Source of the DNA: Lumbricus rubellus
Taxonomy: Eukaryota; Annelida; Clitellata; Crassiclitellata; Lumbricidae
NCBI GenBank assembly: GCA_945859605.1
Contig: OX243821.1
Span: forward strand, 13,646,335-13,710,334
Reading direction: 5' to 3'
Length of the DNA stretch: 64,000 nucleotides
The notes under the pieces were generated by a model. It had not been told where the DNA came from. It ran no database searches and was given only the letters and a program-made list of their open reading frames with translations. The position numbers and the translations under genes are program-made. This document shows positions 36,564-47,021 of the stretch, in pieces; within the stretch, counting starts at the first letter, position 1; the number at the start of each line of letters is the position of its first letter.

Positions 36564-39500
36564 TCAGAGGATCTTTCCATGGTTAAGTTTCATTATAATG
36601 GTGTAGGCTTCCACGGCTATCTGTTGAATTGATAGGATGTTTCTTACTGTATGACCGACTTTGTGTTCTTGGCACTTTTGTTTGAGTGTTCGGGCAATGC
36701 TCTGCCTCTTGCATTCCAGCAATAGATGTTCAATGGTGTCAGGTGTTGCACATGTCGAGCATAAATTGGTTTCGCTCTTTTTTATTTTTTGTAGCCATGT
36801 CTTCGTGAGGACATGGCCTAGTCTTAGCCTGGTGATTTGAACTTCTTGTCGCCTTGGAGTATCGTTGTATTTTATCTCGGTTGAGACTAGTGGTTCTATG
36901 GTCTTGTATAGGTTTCCACGTGTGTCATTGTCATACTCGGTTTGCCACTTGCTGATTATGTGCGTTTTGATTAGTGCGTGGGTTTCTTTTTGTTCGATGT
37001 AGTTTGTGCTGTTAGTTTCTGGTATTGTTAGTCCTTCTTTTGCCAGGAGATCCGCTTCTTCGTTTCCTGCTATTCCTACATGGCTCGGTATCCATGCTAC
37101 CATGACTTCACACCTGGTTAAATTTCTTGTATATTTGTGTAGTTCTGTGAGAAGGTTTGGTCTCGATGTTGATGCATTTCTTTCTATGGAAATGGCTGCA
37201 CTGAGTGAATCTGTGAAGATTATGTATTTTGTTTGGGAGTTCTTGTCATTTTCCCCAATCCATTTTATAGCCTCTATGATGGCGGATAGCTCTGCAGCGT
37301 ACACGGATGAGTCGTCAGCTAGCCTGAGGGTTCTGCGGATGTTGAGGGTCGGTAGGTAGAAAGATGCTGCTGTTCTGCTTTCTGCTTTGGAGCCGTCGGT
37401 GTAGATGTGTGTGTACTCGTTGTAGTTGTTAATTAGCTCCAAAGCAGCCATCTTCATGTAGTCTGTTGTATCCTCTTTTTTATTGATCTGCTTTTGTAGT
37501 GTAGTATCAACCTGAATTATTTTGTCGAGCCACGGGGGTGTAGTTGTGAAGTGTTGTGTCTGGATTGGCTGTTGTATTGTGGTGAGGAACTCCTTCGTTC
37601 TGTCTTGCAAGGACTGGATCCTACTACATGCTCCTTTTTTGACGTGGTCCGTCCAGTCTGCCTGCATCGCTGCTTTCGCTGGATGGTCCTTGTTACATAG
37701 TATCTTTATCCCCATTTTGAGTGTGTTATTTTCTCGGCGGAGGTGGAGGGGCATTTCTCCGCACTCATTTTGTAGAGCTACAGCTGGTGTGCCTTTGGAC
37801 GCCCCACAAGCCAGTCTCAGCGCCTCGTTTTGTATTCCTTGCAGTTTTTTTAGCTGAGTTTTGCTGGCTGTAGCATACGCTACATCGCCGTAGTCTATGA
37901 GGGGTCTAATCAGGGCCCTGTAGATGGCTAGCAGGGCCTTCTTAGATGCCCCCCATCTGTACCCCGACACTGCCCTCATGAGGTTGAGGCGTTTCTTGCA
38001 TCTGGTTATGATGTTGGTGATGTGTGGTGTCCATGAGAGCCGTCTGTGGAAGATTACTCCCAAGAACCTCGCAGTCTCTTCTATTTTGATTTGCTGGTTA
38101 TTGACTGTGATGTTGATTTTGGTCTTCTTTCTGCTGTTTGTGAACAGGACTCCTGTGGTTTTGGTGACTGAGATTTTGAATCCATTTTGGTTGCACCACG
38201 TGTTGATGTTATTTAGGGCTGTTTGGATCTTTTTTTGCAGGAGGTCTGTGTTGGCACCGGATGTAAATATTGCACTGTCATCGGCAAACAGTGTAAGGTC
38301 CACTTGGCTTATGTCAGTTTTGATGTCATTTATCATTATCAGAAACAGGAGTGGCGAGATGATGGATCCTTGTGGCGTGCCGTTTTCTTGGTCGTAGGTT
38401 GGGGAGAGGGTTGCTCCAACTTTCACAGTGAATGTCCTTTTGGTGAGGAATTTCTTGATCCACGTCAGCATTTCTCCGACTATTCCTATTTTCTCGAGTT
38501 TTTGTATAAGGGTTGGTACGTGCAGCATGTCGTAGGCTCGTTCAAAGTCGATGAATACTGCCAGTAGGTGCTTTTTGAGTTTTAGAGTTTTTAGTATGGT
38601 GTCCTGTAATCGGATGATCTGGTCCATCGTGCTTTTCCCTTTTCGGAACCCGGTTTGGTCTTTGGTTAGGAAGTTATTTTTTTCCGTATACCACTGCAGT
38701 CTTTGAGTCACCATTTTCTCCATCGTCTTGCAAATAGCGGAGGTGAGGGAGATAGGTCTGTAGGACCCTGGTAGAGAAGGGTCTTTTGATGGTTTGAGGA
38801 TTGGGATGATGATGGCATGGTTCCAATCCTTCGGTAGATTTCCTTCGCTCCAGATTTTGTTGTAGAAGGTCAGGAGGGTTTTTAGGGCCTTTTTGTGTAG
38901 GTGTTTTAAAAGGTCGTATGGGATTCTGTCCTCCCCTGGTGATTTGTTCTTCTTGGCGCTGTTGATTGCCTCCCTTAGTTCCCTGATGTTGAATTCTAGG
39001 TTCATGGCTTCTGTTTCCACCTTGTTTACTTGGGGGTTGTGGGTTGTTGTGGCCTTTTCCTGCTGTCCTGTTTTTCGTATATGGTTAAGGAATGGTTGGT
39101 TATAGTTGGCTGTGCTACTTGTCTCTGCATAGCCCTTGGCAAGGAGGTTGGCTTTTTCTGCATTTGTTTCTGCCTCTTCTCCGTTGTGTCTGAGGGTAGG
39201 TAGTGTTGTATTTGAGGCTACACCGTTCATTCTTCGGGCCATATTCCATACTGTGCCTAGTTTGGACTGCTCTGTCATTTCGGAGCAGTACGTCTCCCAG
39301 CCTCCTCTCGCTTCGTCAGCAATTATTCGTTTGGTCTTCGCGTTTTGCTGTTTGTATGTTAGATAGTCGTTCAGGTCCTTTGTGTTGGCCATTTTGTTTC
39401 TGGATTGATTTCTGGCATATATTGCATCTCTGCACTTGTTATTCCAGAAAGGCAGAGGTCTGTGACGTTTGTTCTTTTGTTTGGTCTGTTTTCTGGTAGG

Positions 39501-40343
39501 AATTGTCGAGTTACCCATGGCGGTGATAGTGTTCGTTAGGTTTTTGTAGGCTTTGTTGATGTCTCCATCCAACAGTTCCTCGACTATCTTGTCTTTGCTC
39601 ATGGCTTTAAATGCTTTCCAGTCGGCTTTTGTTAGCTTCCAGAGGTGTAGCGTTGATTCTTCCTCTAGGTCTAGCTCCTCGTTGACTTTTGTTATCGTGG
39701 CTAAGTGGTCCGATCCAAGGGTGGTGTTTGTTACGTGGTGGTTGCAGCTGAGGGATAGGTCTTCGGAGACTATGGCCAGGTCGATGACAGAGTTGGTGTC
39801 GGACTGGTTGGAGGTTATGTAAGTGGCTTGCCCTGTGTTTAGAACTGTCAGGTTCTTGTCCTCTGTGATTTCTTCTATGAGGTATCCGATTGTGTTGTTT
39901 TTCGTATCTCCCCAGGTCTTGTTGTGTGCATTGAGGTCGCCCACTACAATGGATCGTTGGCTGTGGAACATTTTGCTAAGTGTTTTCTTGTCTGTGTCTG
40001 TTTTTGGAGGGATGTAGGCGTTGGTTATTTGGAGTTTTCCGGTAGTTGTTTTGATTTCTATTGTCAAGGTTTCTATTTTTTCTATTTCGTCCAGGTCTTT
40101 TCGTGCGTATGTAAGTCCAGCCCTCACAAGGGTCGCTAGGCCGCCGTTTCCTTTGGTGGTTTCGTCGTCTTTTCGGATTATGGTATACCCTTCCACTTTA
40201 GGGCTGTTTGTTTTATGCTTTAGGAAGGTCTCCTGTATACAGATCACATCCGGTGGTCGGTATGATTTGTTTAAATAGTTCTTTAATTCATGTCTGTTCT
40301 TCATTAATCCTCTGGCGTTCCATTGAAGTATGGTGAGCTCCAT
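36564..40343 (-). CDS. ORF2 of element B1: APE / reverse transcriptase / RNase H
   Basis: An intact 1259-residue frame. APE endonuclease 1-225 (QWNARG 7-12, QET 37-39, VGDLNAH 134-140, SVIDLAI 185-191, GSDH 210-213). Reverse transcriptase about 505-770 (SYRPISL 527-533, FIDFERAYD 597-605, GTPQGSIISPL 655-665, catalytic FADD 686-689). RNase H about 978-1100 (YTDGSK with D982, E1018, D1045, PSHVGIAGNEEAD with H1088 and D1098). C-terminal CCHC C1195-C1198-H1206-C1211. No frameshift or missing catalytic residue, so the copy is potentially active. Related to but clearly distinct from ORF2 of A and C. Begins 38 nt after the ORF1 stop. Confidence 0.96.
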   Translation of the reverse strand: MELTILQWNARGLMKNRHELKNYLNKSYRPPDVICIQETFLKHKTNSPKVEGYTIIRKDDETTKGNGGLATLVRAGLTYARKDLDEIEKIETLTIEIKTTTGKLQITNAYIPPKTDTDKKTLSKMFHSQRSIVVGDLNAHNKTWGDTKNNTIGYLIEEITEDKNLTVLNTGQATYITSNQSDTNSVIDLAIVSEDLSLSCNHHVTNTTLGSDHLATITKVNEELDLEEESTLHLWKLTKADWKAFKAMSKDKIVEELLDGDINKAYKNLTNTITAMGNSTIPTRKQTKQKNKRHRPLPFWNNKCRDAIYARNQSRNKMANTKDLNDYLTYKQQNAKTKRIIADEARGGWETYCSEMTEQSKLGTVWNMARRMNGVASNTTLPTLRHNGEEAETNAEKANLLAKGYAETSSTANYNQPFLNHIRKTGQQEKATTTHNPQVNKVETEAMNLEFNIRELREAINSAKKNKSPGEDRIPYDLLKHLHKKALKTLLTFYNKIWSEGNLPKDWNHAIIIPILKPSKDPSLPGSYRPISLTSAICKTMEKMVTQRLQWYTEKNNFLTKDQTGFRKGKSTMDQIIRLQDTILKTLKLKKHLLAVFIDFERAYDMLHVPTLIQKLEKIGIVGEMLTWIKKFLTKRTFTVKVGATLSPTYDQENGTPQGSIISPLLFLIMINDIKTDISQVDLTLFADDSAIFTSGANTDLLQKKIQTALNNINTWCNQNGFKISVTKTTGVLFTNSRKKTKINITVNNQQIKIEETARFLGVIFHRRLSWTPHITNIITRCKKRLNLMRAVSGYRWGASKKALLAIYRALIRPLIDYGDVAYATASKTQLKKLQGIQNEALRLACGASKGTPAVALQNECGEMPLHLRRENNTLKMGIKILCNKDHPAKAAMQADWTDHVKKGACSRIQSLQDRTKEFLTTIQQPIQTQHFTTTPPWLDKIIQVDTTLQKQINKKEDTTDYMKMAALELINNYNEYTHIYTDGSKAESRTAASFYLPTLNIRRTLRLADDSSVYAAELSAIIEAIKWIGENDKNSQTKYIIFTDSLSAAISIERNASTSRPNLLTELHKYTRNLTRCEVMVAWIPSHVGIAGNEEADLLAKEGLTIPETNSTNYIEQKETHALIKTHIISKWQTEYDNDTRGNLYKTIEPLVSTEIKYNDTPRRQEVQITRLRLGHVLTKTWLQKIKKSETNLCSTCATPDTIEHLLLECKRQSIARTLKQKCQEHKVGHTVRNILSIQQIAVEAYTIIMKLNHGKIL

Positions 40344-40381
40344 GTTGTGTTCTTTATTTTTAGGGTGTGTAGGTTGTTTGT

Positions 40382-42121
40382 TTAATCTTGCTTTTCAGAC
40401 TGGTACTGGAATTTCTTGGAGCCGTTGTAAATGAGTTTCGAGGCCGTTTCCGCAACAATTTCCTGCATTTCAGTTCTGCTCTTGTTTGTGCTGAGCAGCG
40501 CAAGGATGCCGAGGACGAATTTTGTGGTGTTTGGGTGGGAGTTGGCCGTACTGTCTTTGGTGTGCTCAGTGGTTGCCGTGTCGGTTCGGTAGATTTCCTG
40601 GTCGAAGTTTAGAAATTCCATGATTTGCTCCTCTCCCTCATAGGCGTTCGGGGTTTCCATCTGGTTGTGTCGCATGGGTGTCGATTTTTCCTGCCTTACA
40701 GTGTCAGAGTAGAGGGCCCTCTGCTCCACTTTTGTTTTTATCTGGTCTTGCTGCTCCATGTATGTGTGGCATTTTCTGTAGGCTGCGCTATGTGCCTGCT
40801 GGCAGTTTGCACACTTTGGTTCTTCTTTGTTTGGGCAGCTGAGGAAGGCGTGAGGACCACTACATCTGCTGCAGACGGTGCTCTCGGTGCAGCTTTGCGT
40901 CGTGTGGCTGTATTTTTGACAGTTGTTGCAGCGTCTGGGTCTCGGAATGTAGGGCCAGATCTTGTATCTGCATCCTTCTAGGTAGACATGGGTGGGCAGT
41001 TGGGTCCCAGGCTCGAAGTGGATGAGGGTCGTTTTGCTGCTTTTCGGATTTCCGATATTAGTGATGGATTTAAGTCCGTGGGTTCGTGCTATGTTGGTTA
41101 AGTTTTCATCGCTCTCCTGTAGACCGTGGATGACTCCTCGTGGTCCGAAGTTGGGTTTCTTTTGTCGTGTAAGTGATGGTGCGCGATTCTGGCGCTCTTG
41201 CCATCTGGTGACTGACCTCGGGAGGCTGGCTTTCACTGCTTTTTCGTCTAGTAGTTGTAGTTGGAGTAGATTCCTTTTTTGCTTCTCATTGTATGTTAGA
41301 ATTCTGATGCAATCTCCGGCAACTTGGATCAGTTCCACCTCTCCTCCCGCCGCTTCAGCTATCTCCCGCTGGAGCTTGAGTGGGCTTCGTCTGAAGTAGT
41401 TGCATAGTTCTCTGCCGGTGCTCTGTAGGTAGACTGTTCTGTTGAGTACGTTTAGGGCCAAGTCCCTCTTCTCGCGGGGGATATCGGTCCATTTTCTTGT
41501 TGTTCCGCTTTTGGTATTTGTGTTCCGGTCATCCCTTTGGTGGCTAGAGGTGCTTGCGCGGTGTGGAGCGGTCTGCTCTGGCTCGTTGCCCGTTGCTTCA
41601 CTTCCCACTTGCCGTCCATTCGCCGTTCCGAGAGTAGATGCTTTCATGGCCTTTAAGACTGTGGCAATGTTTTCAGTTTGTTGTTCTGCACTGCTCACGC
41701 TTGCGTTTGGTTGCCCTGCTGTTCGGTCAGTTGTGTCCACGTCCACCTTGGTTTTCTTCTTAGGGTTTTTCAGCCGGCTGGCCGTTTTGTACGTGGGAAG
41801 AGGTTTACGCAGGAAGTACTCCCTCGCACGATGTCTCGAGGTCGTTCGTGTTTTCCCCCTTTCCTTGGTTGTTTTCTTGGGCCGCCCCTCATCTTCGTCT
41901 TCGTGTTCTGACTCCAGCTGTTGCTCCAACAGTCGGCCGTAATACTCGGCTTCCTGGTCCGACGATGGGGGATTCTCGTCCGTATCCTGCAGTTGCTCTT
42001 CGTCCTTCAGCGCCGGAGTTGACGTCAGTGGAGTTCCCATGTTGGAGTTTTCGTTGTGTGTTGTATTTACCGACGAGTTCGCCGATTCTGAGTTTCTTCG
42101 GCGTTTGTCTTGTCGTGGCAT
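40382..42121 (-). CDS. ORF1 of element B1 (RNA-binding, CCHC knuckles)
   Basis: A 579-residue frame starting MPRQDKRRRN. The N-terminal about 210 residues are charged and low-complexity (acidic EDEDEG run, basic stretches). A middle folded region follows (about 215-375), then three CCHC-type knuckles in tandem, CNNCQKYSHTTQSC, CSRCSGPHAFLSC and CANCQQAHSAAYRKC (about 405-460), and a C-terminal helical tail. This layout is that of ORF1 proteins of I-group and Jockey-group non-LTR elements, which coat the element RNA. Complete, with no internal stop. Confidence 0.93.
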   Translation of the reverse strand: MPRQDKRRRNSESANSSVNTTHNENSNMGTPLTSTPALKDEEQLQDTDENPPSSDQEAEYYGRLLEQQLESEHEDEDEGRPKKTTKERGKTRTTSRHRAREYFLRKPLPTYKTASRLKNPKKKTKVDVDTTDRTAGQPNASVSSAEQQTENIATVLKAMKASTLGTANGRQVGSEATGNEPEQTAPHRASTSSHQRDDRNTNTKSGTTRKWTDIPREKRDLALNVLNRTVYLQSTGRELCNYFRRSPLKLQREIAEAAGGEVELIQVAGDCIRILTYNEKQKRNLLQLQLLDEKAVKASLPRSVTRWQERQNRAPSLTRQKKPNFGPRGVIHGLQESDENLTNIARTHGLKSITNIGNPKSSKTTLIHFEPGTQLPTHVYLEGCRYKIWPYIPRPRRCNNCQKYSHTTQSCTESTVCSRCSGPHAFLSCPNKEEPKCANCQQAHSAAYRKCHTYMEQQDQIKTKVEQRALYSDTVRQEKSTPMRHNQMETPNAYEGEEQIMEFLNFDQEIYRTDTATTEHTKDSTANSHPNTTKFVLGILALLSTNKSRTEMQEIVAETASKLIYNGSKKFQYQSEKQD

Positions 42122-42315
42122 TTCCCCTGCAGTCGAGCGGGGTTTGCAGTTTTCCAGAGATTTGGTAGGTGATGTTTTTACGTCGATATAAAATCGTCAA
42201 CGCTGTAGCAGCGATAGACCTATCCCAATCTCAATCGATCACTCAGTCAATGAGTCGTACGTCTGATCTCTTCGCAATCTCAATCGCGAATCCGCAATGC
42301 GCGCAATCGCTGCGA

Positions 42316-42341
42316 GGAAAACTCACTGACGTCTATTTATG
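42316..42341 (-). promoter_or_regulatory. Displaced H3 core promoter driving into element B1
   Basis: The H3 TATA box (minus strand CATAAATAGA, 42332-42341) is followed after 16 nt by the 5' end of B1, in the same direction. Transcription initiated about 30 nt from this TATA would begin inside the first bases of the retrotransposon. Confidence 0.7.
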
Positions 42342-42980
42342 CTTTTCACTGTAAGCGCGCTGCGCACGCTGATTGGTTGACGCGAATCGCTAGCTAGCGC
42401 AAAAATCGTGAATGGCCGACAGGCATGTGTAAAGGATCAGCTTCTTGTGTGCGTGATTAGGGTTAGCGAGTGAGTGAGTGAGTGAGTGAGTGAGTGAGTG
42501 AGTGAGTGAGTGAGTGAGTGAGTGAGTGAGTGAGTGAGTGAGTGAGTGAGTTAGTTAGTTACTTAATTAGTTATTTTTTCAATTGGTTACAAGTCTTTCT
42601 AAATGCGTGAACGCATTGAACGCATTAATTACGAATTCACTTGTTTGACATGTACATGTAGTCGTGTGCGGGTATATATGTAAGTAAGTAAGTAAGTAAG
42701 TAAGTAAATAAGTAAGTAGGGAAGGAAGTAATGAATGTAGCAAGTAGGCAAGTAAATTTGTTCTGAGTTTCCAATGCCAATGTATGTATGTATGTATGTA
42801 TGTATGTATGTATGTATGTATGTATGTATGTATGTATGTATGTATGTATGAATGAATGAATGAATGGTAAATTGGCTGCTGGCTGACGTCGTTTTCCTTC
42901 TTATGATTTGGGTGGCTCTGAAAAGAGCCGTTTTAGCGACGTCGGTCAGTGCATCCGACCGACCTGTAGACGACGACTTC

Positions 42981-43784
42981 TTAGGCTTTCCTGGCGCCAG
43001 TCTTCTTAGCGGCAGGTGCCTTCTTTGCCTTGCTTGCTGCTGCAGCCGGTTTCTTTGCCGCAGCTGCCGGTTTCGCCTTCTTCGACTTGTCCTGAGCGGC
43101 GGCCTTGACAACCTTCTTGGCCGGTTTGTCTGCCTTCGCCTTCTTCACGGGCTTGTCTGCCTTCACGGCTTTGGCCTTCTTGCTGGCTACAGCGGCTGCT
43201 GGCTTCTTCGCCTTCTTCGGAGACGCCTTCTTCGCTGCTGCGGTCGAAGACTTCTTGGCCGGCGTGGCAGCTTTCTTTGCAGAAGCAGCAGCAGGCTTCG
43301 TCGTCTTCTTCTTGGCAGCTGTGGTCTTCGTCGTCTTAGCAGCAGTCGCTTTGGGTTTCTTGTCCTTCTTCTTCGCCTGTTCCACCGCCGCTGCACCCAG
43401 GCGGAAGCTGCCGGAAGCGCCCGAGCCCTTCGACTGCTTAAGCGTGTCGTTCTTGACTCCGTTGCGAAGCGCCATCTTCAGGTGCTGATTGACGACGTGT
43501 TCGTCGTTTCCGACCTTGAAGTTCTTGACGATGTACTTCAGTATGGCCTGTCTCGAAGAACCGCCCCTCTCCTTCAACGTCGTCAGCGCCGTGCGGACCA
43601 TCTCGCTGTATTTCGGATGATCGGCCGGTGCCTTCTTCGCTGCCGCAGACGAACCGGCCTTCTTTGCCGTCGCCGCTTTCTTCGGCTGCTGTTTCTTTGC
43701 CGGACTCTTTGGCGCGGCGGCAGACGGGTGGTCGTTGGCGCCCGAAGCGTCCGCAAGAGGCCCTGCTGATGCTGCGTCTGACAT
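42981..43784 (-). CDS. H1: Histone H1 (unit 5)
   Basis: Identical 267-residue protein with an intact promoter. Stem-loop at 42914-42929. Confidence 0.98.
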   Translation of the reverse strand: MSDAASAGPLADASGANDHPSAAAPKSPAKKQQPKKAATAKKAGSSAAAKKAPADHPKYSEMVRTALTTLKERGGSSRQAILKYIVKNFKVGNDEHVVNQHLKMALRNGVKNDTLKQSKGSGASGSFRLGAAAVEQAKKKDKKPKATAAKTTKTTAAKKKTTKPAAASAKKAATPAKKSSTAAAKKASPKKAKKPAAAVASKKAKAVKADKPVKKAKADKPAKKVVKAAAQDKSKKAKPAAAAKKPAAAASKAKKAPAAKKTGARKA

Positions 43785-43960
43785 GGTTGTTGACTGGCTC
43801 GTGTGTAAACTGTGAAACGGACGAAAGCTCTGCTATCACTTGCCGCAACGATATTCTATAGAATATCTGCGACCGGCAAAACCGAGCTTAAATAGATTTA
43901 TCGCGCGGACGTCATTGAGAACCCCACATCGTGCGTGGAAGGGCGTCTCGTCTTAACGTG

Positions 43961-43994
<34 letters not shown>

Positions 43995-44395
43995 TGCCTG
44001 CCTGCCTGACTGACTGACTGACTGACTGACTGACTGACTGACTGACTGACTGACTGACTGACTGACTGACTGACTGACTGACTGACTGACTGACTGACTG
44101 ACTGACTGACTGACTGACTGACTGCTGCGCCGTTCCGCTAACCCTAACCCTAAACCTTTAGAAACCTAAACCTAGGCAAGAAAGGAAACATACACGGGTA
44201 TTCATTGCTATATATCGAAATCTACAACTATGTCGGTTGTTGTCAAAGCCTTTGTAAGTGTTTATTAAATAATGAATTAATTAATGAGAAAAGGTAATGA
44301 AGTAAGTAAGGCAGACGGAACCAGCGACGTAATAAGGTGATTTATGAGTAAATCAAACAGTGTATGGAAGAAATACATGTTTCATCCCTTTTCTA

Positions 44396-44433
<38 letters not shown>

Positions 44434-44585
44434 CATGTGTGTGTGTGTGTGTGTTTACGGTGTAAGGGACTATTGTCTTTGCTTGGATAAGTAACTGGCA
44501 GTTCGTCTTCAGACGATTCCTTCGTATAGATTTGGTGGTCCTGAAAAGGACCGTTTTAATGTTCGTCGTCACACGACGGACGGGT

Positions 44586-44927
<342 letters not shown>

Positions 44928-45702
44928 TCAAGCTATAACGTTCCGATGACGAAAAAACCACACAGTCAGCCCACTTATATAGACCGGCGGCCGTCCGTTG
45001 CAAGCGGCGTCGAACGACGCGCGGACGCGTGCGACGACCTCATTGAATCGAGTTACTTAGGAGCCTAGTCTTTGGAAGGCGTGGCTTAAGTTGCGCTGTG
45101 AAGACAGAGATGTCAATCAAACGAGCTTCGTCGATAGGGAAGGCAGTGTTGATGATACACGAATGGAAATAGGTGTATGTAGATATATACACCTATGTAT
45201 GTGTATGGATGGATGGATGGATGGATGGATGGATGGATGGATGGATGGATGGATGGATGGATGGATGGATGGATGGATGGATAAGCGTGCAGTTGGTTCA
45301 TTTCTTATACTGTGCGTACCGTTGAGAGCTCTTTGTGCAGTTTGCAATTGCGTAGCCTAAGCGACTAAAGTCGTCGTTATTATGATGGAACAACAACGAC
45401 GACGATGATGATGATGATGGCGTATATGTAGTGTATAGTTGCGGCTATGAAGTTCACCTTGGTGGGATGGAATGGATTGACTGTGTGGTTCTAAGGCAGC
45501 GTGATTTGCATGTGCTTGCTTATAGTCAGTTATTTGTTTATACAGATAGGTACGTAAGTAAGTAAGCAAGCACTGCCCTTAAACGTATAAGGGCATGTCT
45601 TTAGATAATAGTGGCCGGTCTTGCTGCGTTTCCTTTGTTACTATTTGTGTGGCTCTGAAAAGAGCCGTTTCAATCTGGCATTGGCCCGATGGCCGTTGCC
45701 GC

Positions 45703-46074
45703 TTACTTGGAGCTGGTGTACTTGGTCACCGCCTTAGTACCTTCGGACACGGCGTGCTTGGCCAGCTCGCCGGGCAGCAGGAGCCGGACGGCCGTCTGGA
45801 TTTCGCGGCTCGTGATGGTAGAGCGGCGGTTGTAGTGGGCCAGACGGCTGGACTCGGCAGCTATACGCTCGAAGATATCGTTCACGAAGCTGTTCATGAT
45901 CGACATGGCCTTCGACGATATGCCGGTATCAGGGTGGACCTGCTTCAGGACCTTGTAGATGTAGATGGCGTACGACTCCCTACGGCGCCTCTTCCTCTTC
46001 TTCTCGCCCGCCCTGGCGGCCTTGGCTTTCGACGCAGCCTTCTTCGCTCCCTTAGACGCTGGTTTAGGCGGCAT
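45703..46074 (-). CDS. H2B: Histone H2B (unit 5, promoter separated by element B2)
   Basis: Intact 123-residue frame with stem-loop at 45651-45666. About 37 nt of normal leader precede the junction with B2 at 46111/46112; the H2B TATA is displaced to 52799-52807. Likely silenced or dependent on read-through from B2. Confidence 0.96.
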   Translation of the reverse strand: MPPKPASKGAKKAASKAKAARAGEKKRKRRRRESYAIYIYKVLKQVHPDTGISSKAMSIMNSFVNDIFERIAAESSRLAHYNRRSTITSREIQTAVRLLLPGELAKHAVSEGTKAVTKYTSSK

Positions 46075-46100
46075 TTTCGTTCGACAGCAGTAGAAGAAAT

Positions 46101-46111
46101 GACGGCCTGCC
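46101..46111. repeat. Target-site duplication of B2 (H2B side)
   Basis: GACGGCCTGCC; second copy at 52774-52784. Confidence 0.93.
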
Positions 46112-47021
46112 TTGTTTGTTTATCCATTGTTTACCGACATCGTTTGGCATCGATGGCCGTTGACGTCTTATGATTTCTTTGGTCTTGTGCTAGCCTGTTT
46201 TCTCATCTTTCCTGCGTGTTTCCTGGTGGGCTTTTCCCCTCTCTTCTTTTGTTTGTTTTTAAGTCTTTTCTTTCTTTCTGTTTTTATTGGGTTTTTTTTT
46301 CCCGATGAGTTTTGTTTCCTCTGTCTTTTTTTTTCCATCTCTTTTTTTTTTTTAAAGTCCTTTTATGGGTGTTTTTTTGTTTTGATTTTTATTTCTTGTT
46401 TTTTTTCCTTTTTCCATCTTTTTCCTTTGTTGTTGTTGTTGTTTTTTTTTGTTTTCCTCCTTTCCCCTTCTCTTTTTCTGTTCTTTTTTTTCCCCCTGTT
46501 TTTCCTCTTTTTCTCATACTCCTGGTCAATGTACATTTATGCGGGTTGACGTGACATGGTTTCTGTGCATTAACCGGTAAGCAGTATTCAGAGCACAGTG
46601 CACAATTATTTACATTTATCTATTGCACCAGTGCAGTGTGCGTTCCGCTTAGCTGTTGTTCTTAGTGGCATTGGTATGCTGTTGTCGTACATGTCAACAG
46701 TGTAGTCTAGCAGTTGCACATTTTGGTAGTGGTAAGGTGTCCTCAGGTGACACTTGTGTATATTTACACCGTTATGTACATATTCTTTTTTATATACATT
46801 TGTACAGTGCTTTGTGTGCCTTTTAGCTGTACACATAGCAGTTGTAGTTCTTGGCTGTGTTATACTGTCGTTATGTTGCTCTTCCGTGTGTTTATCAGAG
46901 TGTGCTCTTTCTTATGTGGTGGTACAGTGTGTTCAACCTTGTGCACCCATTAGGTTTCTTCATTGAGTTGTCCTTAGTATGTTACTATGGTATTTCTGTG
47001 CTTGGTTGACTGTGTGGGTGT
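46112..47021 (-). other. 3' untranslated region of element B2
   Basis: Same as the B1 3' region; T-rich on the plus strand, no gene. Confidence 0.7.
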
